From positions 124,001-188,000 of the forward strand of contig JACJNX010000077.1 of assembly GCA_014695255.1 (NCBI GenBank): a stretch of 64,000 nucleotides of DNA, read 5' to 3'. The translations under genes were made by a program, and so were the position numbers. The notes below the pieces were generated by a model, which searched no databases, was not told where the DNA came from, and was given only the letters and a program-made list of their open reading frames with translations. The stretch is from Cyanobacteria bacterium FACHB-63. Its GTDB lineage: Bacteria > Cyanobacteriota > Cyanobacteriia > Leptolyngbyales > Leptolyngbyaceae. This document shows, one piece after another, positions 15,987-25,527 of this stretch (its first letter is position 1; each line of letters opens with the position of its first letter).

Positions 15987-17567
15987 CTAGCCGACTGCGA
16001 CGGGTTCATCTATCCGGGGAGGATTGAGCGGATCATGTCCGATCTGCTGAGCAATGCGCTCTCTTGCTAAACTACGATATTCAGCAAAATGCTCTCCGGC
16101 TGCACACAATCCAATATAGAGATTCAGCGATCGCGGTCTGCGGCGGATCATTTCCCAGAGTTGCCGCCAGAACTGGACGCGAATGTCTTTTCGACAAATG
16201 CCCTGAAGCCAAATCACCTGCATGATCAATCGGAGTCCCTTTCCGAGTGGGAAATGCAAGCTTTGACGCAGCCGTGGATTCGGAGCAATGTCTAGACAGT
16301 GCTGAAAACAGCGCTTCAGGTAGTTCGTGGGTTCATACAATGTCCAAAGTGTACTGATGTAGTCGTGAGCAATCTCATCGAGCGATCGAGTGGGATGAAA
16401 ATTCATCAAGGTATTTTGATCCCCGACTTCTAGGGCATCTTGGTGACTCCGCCGCAATCGATTCTCTCGCTTGAGTCGCTCCCATAAATCGGTATTGGGA
16501 AGCGCCTGAAGAATCCCTACCATCGGTTGCGGAATTTGGGTTTCTTCCACAAATGCTCGAATGCGATCGCCCGCTCCCGGTCGCTCTCCATCAAATCCCA
16601 GAATAAATCCAGCATAAATTAACAATCCCGCCTGTGTAATCGTGTGACAAGCTTCAATCAAAGGACTACGGGTGTTTTGATATTTACGAGTGGTTTGCAA
16701 ACTATCTTGATCGGGTGTTTCAATCCCCAGAAACACTCCATAAAAGCCGGCTTGCACCATCAAATCTAACAGTTCTGGATCATCAGCCAGATTGACGGAT
16801 GCCTCGGTGACAAAGGTAAAGGGATAATGATGTGACTCCATCCAGGGAATCAGGTCGCGCAAGAATCGTTTAACGTTGCGCTGATTGCCAATAAAGTTGT
16901 CATCCACAATGAATAATGAGCCGCGCCAGCCGAGATCATAAAGAGCTTGAAGTTCTGCGATCGCTTGCTGCGGCTCTTTTGTCCGGGGCTTACGTCCATA
17001 AAGTGTAACGATGTCACAGAATTCGCAGTTAAACGGACAGCCCCGCGAGAACTGAATCGCCATCATCAAATAAGCATCTAAATTGAGTAAATCAAATCGC
17101 GGAATCGGACTCGTAGTGACATCAGGCTTCTCTACACTGCGAAACACTCCTTGTTCTGCTCCGGTTGCAAGAGCATCAATCCACTGTGGAACTGTCAGTT
17201 CTCCTTCATCTAACACAAGATAGTGAGCACCTGAAGCTAAAGCTTCTTCTGGCAGCGAGGTTGGATAAGGCCCCCCCACCGCAACTTTCTTACCGCATTG
17301 CACTGCTTTTTGAATCAAGGTATGAAAATCGGCTTTTTGTGCCAGCATTGCAGACAGAACGACTAAATCACACCAGTTCCAATCGTCTTCGGTTTCGAGT
17401 TGCACATTGCGATCGCGAAACCGCACCTCCCACTCGGCTGGCAGCAATGCCGCCACCGTGAGAATTCCGAGCGGTGGAATAAAAGCTTTGAGTCCTGCCA
17501 TCTGCATAAAGCGATCGTACGACCAAAACGTTTTAGGAAACTTGGGATAAAGCAAAAGCACTTTCAT
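15987..17567 (-). CDS. B12-binding radical SAM protein (DUF4070 type, HpnP-like)
   Basis: This is a 526-residue enzyme. The N-terminal ~140 residues form a cobalamin-binding domain (MKVLLLYPKFPKTFWSYDR; VGGPYPTS). The radical SAM centre has RGCPFNCEFCDI, the C-x3-C-x2-C cluster ligand, followed by YGRKPRTK. The C-terminal part matches DUF4070. Families with this architecture include HpnP, the hopanoid C-2 methylase, and many uncharacterised methylases, so the substrate is open; a lipid is plausible. It stands alone, convergent with the kinase operon. Confidence 0.88.
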   Translation of the reverse strand: MKVLLLYPKFPKTFWSYDRFMQMAGLKAFIPPLGILTVAALLPAEWEVRFRDRNVQLETEDDWNWCDLVVLSAMLAQKADFHTLIQKAVQCGKKVAVGGPYPTSLPEEALASGAHYLVLDEGELTVPQWIDALATGAEQGVFRSVEKPDVTTSPIPRFDLLNLDAYLMMAIQFSRGCPFNCEFCDIVTLYGRKPRTKEPQQAIAELQALYDLGWRGSLFIVDDNFIGNQRNVKRFLRDLIPWMESHHYPFTFVTEASVNLADDPELLDLMVQAGFYGVFLGIETPDQDSLQTTRKYQNTRSPLIEACHTITQAGLLIYAGFILGFDGERPGAGDRIRAFVEETQIPQPMVGILQALPNTDLWERLKRENRLRRSHQDALEVGDQNTLMNFHPTRSLDEIAHDYISTLWTLYEPTNYLKRCFQHCLDIAPNPRLRQSLHFPLGKGLRLIMQVIWLQGICRKDIRVQFWRQLWEMIRRRPRSLNLYIGLCAAGEHFAEYRSLARERIAQQIGHDPLNPPRIDEPVAVG

Positions 17568-17733
17568 AGACCATTCTCAGTAGAGATAAAGGGCAATCGT
17601 GCAGCACATCGTCAAGCGTGGCGATCAAAGGGGATACGCTGCCCTTTGCAGCAAAAGCTAGTAACTCATTCTGGGGTCAGTTCCTGGACAATGTTAAAAA
17701 AGGTTGTAAATTTTAAGATTCACCTCGGATTGC

Positions 17734-18380
17734 TCAGGGGGATGGAAGCACATTCAGCATTTCTAATCGCTCTAACACTTGCGCGATCGCTTCGGTTCTA
17801 CTTTGTACGTCTAGCTTACGATGGATATTTTCTAGATGTTTCCGCACCGCACTCGAATGAATTTCAAGATCATGGGCGATCGCTTGATTGTCTTTGCCGT
17901 GCATCACACACAGTAACACTTGCGCTTCTCGTGCACTCAGCCCCAAAAGGTGCAGGGGCGGTGGCGATACAGTTTGTTCTTCGAGCAACAGCAGATAGCG
18001 TGCTCCAGGTTGATCGATGATCAAGCGAATCATCAGTCTTTTATTTTCTTGCTCAATGTGCAACGGATGAATGGGATGGAGCACGGATGATTTCTGAATT
18101 TGATGCCGCACCCAGGCAGATAGAAGATCCGGGAGCGAGTGGCTCGTATGCGTAAAGTATTCGGGTGTTCTCGCCAATAGCGCCGGGGAATTTGCTCCAT
18201 TTCAGGAGTAAACCCTGGAAAATCAGGCAGAAACGTATACGAAATGGCGCGAGTGTGTAAATTCGTCAAAGCAAACAAGGGAACGTCACTCTCGACTAGC
18301 TGATTCACGATCGTGAGGGTTCTACTGCCAAAGGAATTCAGGTCGTGAAGGGCATGAAGCTCCTGAATCGCCAGCAGCAA
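17734..18380 (-). pseudogene. LuxR-type HTH regulator, frameshifted
   Basis: Two overlapping frames make one broken gene. The upstream part (LLLAIQELHALHDLNSFG, then ISYTFLPDFPGFTPEMEQ) is the N-terminal domain of a cyanobacterial LuxR-family regulator. The downstream frame holds the HTH: LSAREAQVLLCVMHGKDNQ and AVRKHLENIHRKLDVQSRTE. The frame changes near 18155, at EHP. Intact relatives are, from memory, about 350 residues; here only about 215 codons remain, so an internal deletion is also likely. The HTH itself is intact and could still be made from an internal start at 18177 (147 residues). Confidence 0.75.
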
Positions 18381-19115
18381 CTTCTAAGTATCGTGAACCG
18401 TTAAGTTGACAGCCATGTGTCGATCAAGTTGGGGGCGTTACTCTTAATGATTCATAGATGCATTCAATTTTCCACTGAATGTAGCGATTCCTTTGTAAAT
18501 TCCTGGTCAAATGTCGAATTGACCCCGATGATTTCTACGAAGTATAGAAAAGGATAGGCAATCGGGAGCGTGATTCGGGAGATTGCTGCATTCAACGGTT
18601 GGAGCAGAACAATGAGAATACGACATAAACTTGGAATTCACCTTTTACTCACATCGGGCTAAACTGGAACCCGCAAGGACATCCCCCGGCTCTAATCTAC
18701 GGTAGCCTCACTTTGATGTGTATTTCTATCTCATTCAGCAATTCAGAAACCGACCTTCGACCCACCCATCTTTCAGGAACGGTTTCGCACAGTCGAACGA
18801 GTCTTCTCATCCATTTCCTTTCAGCTCTGTGTCGCTGGAACCCTGAATTGTTATGCTTTGAAATCGAAAATCTTGGCAAAAGCGGTAGGAAACCGCTTCC
18901 AATCGATCGTTCTGTTGCTTTGAATGCTCAATTTGACCTTGTAATTCAATATTTCAAATCAACGTCGAAGCAAAACTCGCAACCAGTTGCTCTAGAATCA
19001 AGCGCTCGGAATGGTGAGAACAGCACGAATATGCTTCCCACAGTGTATCCACTGCCGCTTTGCAACCGCCCACTGCCTTTGAATGTGTTGTGCGGCACTG
19101 CTACCTTTTTAGTCT
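18381..19115. other. Gene-poor gap with transposase debris
   Basis: No intact gene is supported here. Several open frames of 60-160 codons exist on both strands but have no family likeness or ribosome site. The only recognisable content is a short IS5-like fragment, listed separately. Confidence 0.5.
18747..18923 (+). mobile_element. IS5-family transposase C-terminal fragment
   Basis: The frame from 18747 reads KPTFDPPIFQERFRTVERVF, which closely resembles the region just before the catalytic Glu of IS5-type transposases (…RFRTIERVFAWE). The likeness fades after this point and continues partly in another frame (LLIHF, ELLCFEIENL), so the fragment is frameshifted. No terminal repeats were found. 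Confidence 0.45.
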
Positions 19116-19973
19116 TTACACCGCTAACCGACGATTGCCATACCATTGACTCAACTCCTGCTCAATCTCTTCAAGGATTGCGATCGCATCCGTAATTGTC
19201 TTTGCATCGACCGTCAGTAAAGCAAACACTGATTCAGCCTGTTGTTGATAATTCCGTGGACACAGCGCAAAGCTATTAGCAACTGCCACCGCGCCCTTCT
19301 CATTCAATAAGTACTCTTCATTGAGTGCAAATAGTACCTGATTCATACAAGCCACGCTGCGGAAACAACACCCTGCTGCATATACAACATCGCCCCGGAC
19401 AACTGCCTTTTTCGCAACGAAGAGTGAAAAACTTATCTCCCAGGCGAACTTATTAATCGTTGCTTGTTTAAGCTGAATCGGGTAGGGTTTTGTTTTAGCC
19501 TTTAAATTGTCTAAAACACTATGCGGATCATGAAGTGACAGACAAATGGCAACTTCACCCATATAAATAGAGGATACAAAACCGTGAGGATGTCCGGGTT
19601 GGTAATCAATCGTGATTTCTCCAGCATAGCAATCATCAATAACACGGCTAACCTGAGCTAGATCACGGTAGAGAAAATCTACAGGTACACCTTCTATCTG
19701 TAACCAACCACCTCCATTGATCCATTTTCCCCATTCACCAATTGGGGTAATTAAATTTGTGCGATGGTTGTCGTCGAGTTCAGAGGCAAGATGATTGAGT
19801 GCTATCAGATCGAGTGGGTTTTCAGGCGAGTAATAGATTCCCAAATCTACATCCGACTTTTGCGTATAGTTGCCTCTTGCCCTTGAACCACCTAGAGCGA
19901 TCGCTGCAACTCCCTGAACTGACTGTAGACGATCGACAACGCAGTGTATGAACTGAGGCAATGGCTGATTCAT
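19116..19973 (-). CDS. Nucleotidyltransferase-fold protein
   Basis: This is a 285-residue protein with an N-terminal polymerase-beta-type nucleotidyltransferase domain: ALGGSRARGNYTQKSDVDLG at about 24-43 provides the GS motif and the D-x-D metal ligands. The C-terminal ~150 residues are helical and include GCCFRSVACMNQVLF, as in DUF4037-like or aminoglycoside-type transferases. Substrate unknown: it may modify a small molecule or a protein. It begins the minus-strand run of small accessory enzymes. There is no toxin-antitoxin partner beside it. Confidence 0.8.
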   Translation of the reverse strand: MNQPLPQFIHCVVDRLQSVQGVAAIALGGSRARGNYTQKSDVDLGIYYSPENPLDLIALNHLASELDDNHRTNLITPIGEWGKWINGGGWLQIEGVPVDFLYRDLAQVSRVIDDCYAGEITIDYQPGHPHGFVSSIYMGEVAICLSLHDPHSVLDNLKAKTKPYPIQLKQATINKFAWEISFSLFVAKKAVVRGDVVYAAGCCFRSVACMNQVLFALNEEYLLNEKGAVAVANSFALCPRNYQQQAESVFALLTVDAKTITDAIAILEEIEQELSQWYGNRRLAV

Positions 19974-20123
19974 ATTGGCTCCTTTTTCACCAGTAGTTCA
20001 AAACAATCTCACATTCGATGTTAATAACAATGGTTCGGATAACTTTTGAACGATTCCACAAGGCGTTAGAACTATTTGCCCATTAGTTGAGTTGATTGTA
20101 GTGGTAATGCTTGATTGTAGTCG

Positions 20124-21449
20124 CTAGTGGAAAACTTGATCACGTGCCCGTGAATAGAGCAAATGTTTGATGACGCGACTCAGGATGAAAGGCTGAAACA
20201 GCACGTTCAAAGGCTTGAGCAGATGCATCACTTCCATCACCGCAATTTGCACCTCTGCTTGCTCGACTACCAGTTTTTGCAACTGATCTGAGTACCAAGT
20301 CATGAAATGACTCACGGCTTTGCTTTGCTTGCCCTCCGTACTGCGGTAGCGATCGTCTTGAGAGATGGATAACGCCCAAGCATCTTGATGTGCTTTCGCA
20401 AGCTGTTTTTGCAGACGGCGGGTCTGCCCGCTCATTCCTATTCTGAAAGGATGCTGCTGAAAGAACTGATTGAGTATGTTTGCTTCGATCGCGGCAACCG
20501 TCATGCCCTGCCCGTAGGTGGGATTGAAGGCACAGGCAGCATGACCCACCACAATAAACTGTTCGGGCTGATGCGGCAGCCGATCATAGCGGCGCAGCCG
20601 ATTCTCGTTACTGTGATAGGTGTAAATGGGCGTGAGCGGTGTTGCGTCCTGGATGGCATCGAACAACGCAGACGATCGGAGGCTGCGGGCAAAGGCTAAA
20701 AAGCCTGCTTCATTAGTTGGGGGATAATCACGATTGCCGCCCGTTAAGCTCACAATCCAGCGATTTCCCTCTATCGGAAAAATAGCTCCGCCTCGCTGAT
20801 CCTGAGGTGGGTCAGGTTGGATAAAGAGCAGTTTCCAATCCACATCGACATTCGATGCAGGCTGATAAATTCGGGCAGTATAGCCGACAAAGGCGTTCAC
20901 TTCGGTTTCTTGAGGTGGCTCATATCCCAGAGTTTGTAATCATTGCGGCGCGTGGGACGCTTTGCCACTGGCATCCACTATCAAATCAGCATGAATTTCT
21001 CTAGTCATTTCGCCGTTGGGATGGGCTGCACTCCGATCAAATTCCACATTGGGGAGCGATCTCAGACGGCGACGAACGTTCCAATCAAGTAAATCTCGAC
21101 TACAGGCAAGAAGGGTCAAGTCCGATCGACTGCGGGCAACCCAACCTACGGAATTAAGAAAGGCAATTTCCTGGGAGCTATCGACTGCGATCGCTCCTTG
21201 AGCCAGCAGTTCTGCTTGCAGTCCCGGAAAAAACTGCTCTAGAATTTGCTGTCCGCGCAGCATGAGGGTGTGGGGAAAGCGGGACTGGGGCAGTCCTTGA
21301 CGGGGGGCAGGCTGGTTGGGATAAAAGTCTCGTTCCAGAATGGTGACGCGATCGAAATGATTCGCCAAAGCTCGACCTGCTAGAAGTCCTGCTAAACTGC
21401 CACCGATGACCAAGGCACGGGTTTTGTCCTGCATGAGAGTAACCTCCAA
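20124..21449 (-). pseudogene. FAD-dependent monooxygenase broken by one nonsense codon
   Basis: A single in-frame coding region of 441 codons is interrupted by TGA at 20940-20942. The first part has the dinucleotide fold IGGSLAGLLAGRAL and ILERD; the second has VVGHAACAFNPTYGQGMTVA, the FAD ribityl motif. The junction reads SHAPQ-TGA-LQTLGYEPP; a Trp at the stop position would restore a continuous protein, so a TGG to TGA change is the simplest explanation. The 258-residue C-terminal piece has an ATG (20900) but lacks the FAD N-terminus. A sequencing error is possible. Confidence 0.85.
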
Positions 21450-21622
21450 AATTCAAGTAGAGACATGAACCGAGTGAGATTTGATCAGGCTGAAGCGCTG
21501 TGTGCCAGTCTTTGAACTACAAAGAGTAATAGCTTAAACGCTCTCTCCCACTATCGCTTGCTCGATCGACTTTAAGGGACTGAATAAATCTGTTCCAACA
21601 CGATTGTTGGGCTGTACTTCTA

Positions 21623-22123
21623 CTACGACTTTTCAAGCCTAAAGAACACTATAGGACTCCCATTCACAATTTTTTCTTCCATCTTCCTCATTCCCAGTCT
21701 TTCCGCTACTTTGTGCGACTCAATGTTTGATTGATCGCAGCTTGCTACAAGATACTCAAAACCAAGTTCATCAAAACAATACTCTAGTATTCTGGTTGCA
21801 GCTTCAGTAGAGTAGCCTTTTTTGAGCGCTTTAGGTAGCAAAGCATAGATCAACTGGGGCTGTTCTTCGTCAAAGAAATACCACAAACCAACAAATCCAA
21901 TGACTTCACTTTCACTATTTATCCTGATAAACCAAAGACCGAATCTTTCTTCTTCAAAATGCTTTATGCTCTGTTTGAGCATTTCTTCAAGCTGTTGTAG
22001 AGAAAAGACTTGATCGTCACACAGGTACTTCCTGACGTAGGAATCAGTAAAAATCATATGGAGTATGCTAAGCTCACTCTCCAAAACCGGTTTCAGAACC
22101 AAATTCTGCGTTTCAAATATCAT
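21623..22123 (-). CDS. GNAT acetyltransferase (RimJ/RimL-like)
   Basis: This is a 166-residue GNAT enzyme starting at MIFETQNLVLKPVLESEL (ATG 22123). The acetyl-CoA region is KALKKGYSTEAATRILEYCF, followed by ASCDQSNIESHKVAERLGM, as in RimJ/RimL-type transferases acting on amino groups. The frame stays open upstream for another 48 codons, but those codons are the tail of a different, broken SRPBCC gene; the junction is about at 22123. Target unknown. Confidence 0.85.
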   Translation of the reverse strand: MIFETQNLVLKPVLESELSILHMIFTDSYVRKYLCDDQVFSLQQLEEMLKQSIKHFEEERFGLWFIRINSESEVIGFVGLWYFFDEEQPQLIYALLPKALKKGYSTEAATRILEYCFDELGFEYLVASCDQSNIESHKVAERLGMRKMEEKIVNGSPIVFFRLEKS

Positions 22124-22501
22124 GTGTAACCAGTATCTGATCCAACCCATTACAGGAATAGGGACATCATAATGAGAAGTCCACGTGATGTTGGTGCCGC
22201 CGTTGGAACTTATAAACTCTAGACATGAACCATAGTGTTGAATCGGCACAGATGCCTCTCTAATCAACTACCCAAATGATGCCGGTCTCGACCATTCCGT
22301 GATCTCCTCAAGATACCGTATCTTCTTACCTACAAGGACTTCTCGAAAACATCCAAGCCCGTTTCGTTCAGGGTTTCCAGAAATGATCACCTGCGCCTGC
22401 CTTCCGGGAAATCGACTGAGAAACGTCTCGTGATCGCTAATAGAATCAAATACGGTATTCAAATCTTTCGCGGTGTGTTGCGTGACTCGAACTTTTGCCA
22501 T
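22124..22501 (-). pseudogene. SRPBCC (START-like) protein, nonsense and truncated
   Basis: Starting at MAKVRVTQHTAKDLNTVFDS, the frame runs through FPGRQAQVIISG and YLEEITEWSRPASFG to a TAG at 22268-22270, and continues in the same frame with IREASVPIQHYG, GGTNITWTSHYDVPIPVMGW. Together this is the helix-grip fold of an SRPBCC polyketide-cyclase/dehydrase-like protein. The C-terminal helix is missing: the frame passes directly into the GNAT gene. So the gene suffered both a nonsense change and a 3' deletion. Confidence 0.75.
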
Positions 22502-22703
22502 CCCTGAAACCTCTCTAAAGTGCGAAATAAATGTAAAGCAATCCGATTTGTGTGAGGAAATAACCGCTGGAACCAATAATTCTGACTTTCAAAGATACTT
22601 TGATTGAAAACTGGGTATCTCTCCAGAGATTGCAAATCTCAAAGCACCACAGTAGCAGCCACCAGTCAGAATCATTGTCATTCTCCTATGTCTCTATGTC
22701 AGT

Positions 22704-22770
22704 GCATAACGGCTCTCACCACCTGCCACAGGCAAGGCTTGCGTATGTTTGCCCCTGCAAACTGTTAGGA
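22704..22770 (-). other. Weak attC-like site
   Basis: On the minus strand a 67-base segment starts TCCTAAC and ends GTTATGC, with inner arms CAGGGGCAA and TTGCCTG that can pair. It overlaps the 3' end of the GNAT gene at 22765, where an integron cassette attC would be. Each 7-base box has one mismatch to the consensus, and no matching site was found after the other genes. Confidence 0.22.
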
Positions 22771-23226
22771 AGTTTGCCGAAGCCGTTTCTTCATATGGTA
22801 AATAACTGTGCCAATGGGTCTATCTTCTAGTACACCATAAACTTCATAACCAAGCTTTTCGTAAAAGCCTTTCGCTTCGACTGTCTTCAGAAATGAGACA
22901 ACTGCGCCATTTTCGATACCGAAAGCCTCTGCTTGATTTATCAAACTTGAACCGAGTCCCTTGCCTCTTTCAGAATCTTCTACCCACAGCGTATCTATCT
23001 CCAACCCGTTCCAGTAACAATTAGCAAGAACTCCTCCAACAAGGTGCCCTGAACGGTTAACAGCCCTCACCATGAATATTTTGTCTTCAGACTGCGGCGG
23101 TAAGTTAGGGATCTTTTGTCGCATAAAGACCTCAAACTGACTTGTAAGTTCGCTCACCTTTTCTTGCGAAGGAGATTCTGATAGTTCAAATTTCACCATT
23201 GAAATAGCCATAGTGGAATCCATCAC
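22765..23226 (-). CDS. GNAT acetyltransferase
   Basis: This 153-residue protein is a GNAT-fold acetyltransferase. The acetyl-CoA loop is DSERGKGLGSSLINQAEAFG, followed by VVSFLKTVEAKGFYEKLGYE, the usual beta-bulge and C-terminal strand order. In-frame ATGs at 23226, 23211 and 23199 all leave the domain whole; no ribosome site decides between them. It belongs to the same-strand run of small enzymes. Substrate cannot be inferred. Confidence 0.85.
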   Translation of the reverse strand: MMDSTMAISMVKFELSESPSQEKVSELTSQFEVFMRQKIPNLPPQSEDKIFMVRAVNRSGHLVGGVLANCYWNGLEIDTLWVEDSERGKGLGSSLINQAEAFGIENGAVVSFLKTVEAKGFYEKLGYEVYGVLEDRPIGTVIYHMKKRLRQTS

Positions 23227-23383
23227 CTGCTGTTAGTAGCTTCTACATCATCGCTGACTTCCCCTTTGCATCTGTCGAACACCGCATTAGCTGATTTTCA
23301 CATTGATGCCTCGCTATTTCTAACTTTATTTCTCCTAGTCGATCGCCCCTATCTACACTGCCACCATCACTTGCTCGATCGGC

Positions 23384-23809
23384 TCACCAGCTTAGAGTAA
23401 GCGGTAGTTCAGGTCGAAAACCCGTCTGTCTTCCTTGCTGTTCTTGATCAAAACCAAGCTCTACAGAATACTCTGCTTCTGTACGAACTTTGACCTGATT
23501 TGTGTTAATCACTGCTTGAAACTCTGGCGAAAGTCTGTTTGCAGCAGGACTGACTAACTCTACACGAGTAATTTCGCGTAACCCTACAGCATGGTCGAGA
23601 GGTTGTGATTTCTCAGCATCAGACAAAGTTTCAGACAAGTAAGGTGGATGATACGCCCAATTGGGAAAGCAACAGTATCCTCTGAATCTGTGGAGCGCAG
23701 ACACAAACCAAACGGATAAGCACCATTGTTGCGATCGCGCCACCGTTCCCAAAGGCGAGTTATCTGATATGTGAGAGAGCATCTTAGGCAATCTCCCATT
23801 ACCGCACAC
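23384..23809 (-). pseudogene. Broken VOC/glyoxalase-like gene
   Basis: Two frames together give a protein of the glyoxalase-3-like VOC type: RLWERWRDRNNGAYPFGLCL in one frame, then WAYHPPYLSETLS and HAVGLREITRVELVSPAANR in the other, with the shift near 23660. The N-terminal part of the domain is missing; the fragment runs into the 3' end of the serine hydrolase gene (11-base overlap). It is probably non-functional. Confidence 0.6.
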
Positions 23810-24845
23810 GCTCTCCCTTCAAGAAGGAATCAATGTCTTTCAACATTGCCCATGCCCCGTGGGTGGTATTGGCAATCACAGTAACCTGCATCTCGTTGAC
23901 GCGATTTACACTCGACACGAACGACACCCCCGCGTCGCAGCCGATAATGTATTCCTCACGGTTGCGACCCTCTTGCTCACGAATCCAGAGTCCGTGACCG
24001 TAATACGTATGCTCACCTTCAGTCTCAGCTTTCACGTAAGGCTGAGCATAGATCTCGACCAGATCTTTCGACAAAATCTGATAGCCCCAGAATGCCTTCC
24101 ACAACGTTGTGATATCGTCCACTGTTGTAAATGCGCCTCCATCGGAAGCCCCGACAATGGGAAGATTGAAGATATTCGTTCGCCAGCCCTCCGCTTCTTC
24201 CACGTAGCCCAGCGCTGACTTCTCAGGCAGTTTGTTCATCGCAAAAAATCCCGAATGATTCATGCCGATCGCTTTGAAGATCGCCTGTTCAACAAAATCC
24301 TGATACCTCATGCCAGTCAATTCTTCAATCACCACTCCCAGAAGGATATAACCGCCATTTGAATAGGAGAAGCGTTCCCCAGGTGCAAATTTCATCGCTT
24401 CATCTGGAAATGTAGCGAGGTAGTCTTTGGGTCCTCTCAAGTCATACCACGGGGTGCTGAGAGTAAAGTTATCAAAGTCCGCTATTTTGTCTTCATCATA
24501 GTAGTCTGGAATACCAGATGTGTGAGTGAGCAAGTGCTGTATGGTAATTTCCTGAGAATAGCGCGGGAAATTGAGAGCGATACAGTCCTTCAGCGGAGTA
24601 GAAAACGAGAGTTTCTGAGCCTCGATGAGTTTACCAATGGCTAAGGCGGTAAAGAATTTGGTTCCCGAAGCGATACCGAAGCGCGTCTCTAGCGAGTTCT
24701 CGATCTGGTTGCTTCGATCGGCATAACCTGCCGCTCTTGCATAAAGCACATGATCCTGTTGGCGAATGGAGATGACCCCTGAAAAAGCCTGTTCCTCGAT
24801 GGAGGTATCCAATGTTTGCTCAAGTTCGGCTTGATTGATAGTCAT
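23799..24845 (-). CDS. Serine hydrolase (class C beta-lactamase/esterase family)
   Basis: This is a 348-residue cytoplasmic protein (no signal peptide) of the beta-lactamase/penicillin-binding fold. The catalytic SxxK is S60-GT-K63, and the second motif is Y161-S-N163; a YGHG segment near residue 278 stands for the third (K/H-x-G) motif. Family members include esterases, D-aminopeptidases and beta-lactamases; the missing signal peptide argues against a periplasmic lactamase. It follows the usual course of this family with an intact length. Confidence 0.88.
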   Translation of the reverse strand: MTINQAELEQTLDTSIEEQAFSGVISIRQQDHVLYARAAGYADRSNQIENSLETRFGIASGTKFFTALAIGKLIEAQKLSFSTPLKDCIALNFPRYSQEITIQHLLTHTSGIPDYYDEDKIADFDNFTLSTPWYDLRGPKDYLATFPDEAMKFAPGERFSYSNGGYILLGVVIEELTGMRYQDFVEQAIFKAIGMNHSGFFAMNKLPEKSALGYVEEAEGWRTNIFNLPIVGASDGGAFTTVDDITTLWKAFWGYQILSKDLVEIYAQPYVKAETEGEHTYYGHGLWIREQEGRNREEYIIGCDAGVSFVSSVNRVNEMQVTVIANTTHGAWAMLKDIDSFLKGERVR

Positions 24846-25001
24846 CTCAGTTACTTCTCAGTGGTGTCATTTTGCCCATTTTTTAAAGATCGATATTCTA
24901 GGAAACAGTTTGATTGCAGGTGGTTTAACGATCGTATTCAGCGGACGCAGAAACTTTTCAGACTTAAGGAACAATTTCTACATCCATGATTCAGACTTCC
25001 T

Positions 25002-25468
25002 TTACTTTCTTGCTACAGCAGATTGTGAAAACTGTTCTATTGTCAATCCGATTTCCTGTCCGTAAGAGAGTTCGAGCATATGACCATCTGGATCGCGCAG
25101 GAACGCCCAATAGCCAAGGGGATGTCCAGAATCTTGAGGCTCTTGCAGTAAAATACCTGCCTGACGTGCCTGCTCACAGAGTATATCCATGACTTTGCGA
25201 CTTTTACAACCGACTCCAAGATGAGCCAGCGGGGACAAGACCGTCTGCACCGAGGCAGCCTGAATCAGAACAATCACAAAGGGGCGTGTATGATTGGCTT
25301 TGCCAAGCTCCGAAGGATCGCATAGCCACACCACTGCCACTCCAGTTGCTGTATCAATGCGACGGTGAACCACTTGCATACCCGCGTATTCAGCATAAAA
25401 CTTGGTACTGCGATCGACATCCGCTACAGGCAGTGCAGCGTCAGTCCAATATCAAGGTTGGAATTCAT
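25002..25468 (-). pseudogene. VOC-family gene with an early frameshift
   Basis: From 25379 downward the frame encodes a complete VOC half: HTRPFVIVLIQA, LAHLGVGCKSRKVMDILC and AFLRDPDGHMLELSYGQE. The N-terminal strand lies upstream in the same frame without a start (WTDAALPVADVDRSTKFYAEY), while the ATG at 25468 gives MNSNLDIG in another frame. A missing ~4 bases between G and W would join them. The VOC metal/substrate module is therefore probably not translated from its native start; an internal ATG at 25379 would omit the first strand. Confidence 0.7.
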
Positions 25469-25527
25469 AATCTTAATGCTCCATTATCAGAGAGTCCTTT
25501 TGTTTGCTATATTTCACTCACATCCTG

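Noticed and set aside
18713-19195. A 160-codon plus-strand frame
   Set aside because: It overlaps the 3' end of the nucleotidyltransferase gene and crosses transposase debris; composition is not protein-like.
20038-20072. GATAAC…GTTAGAAC as an attC site
   Set aside because: Only about 35 bases between the boxes, too short for an attC, and the inner arms pair poorly.
20940-20942. TGA as selenocysteine or recoded codon
   Set aside because: The expected residue is Trp in a family without selenoproteins, and no SECIS-like structure is seen. Neighbouring genes use TGA as stop.
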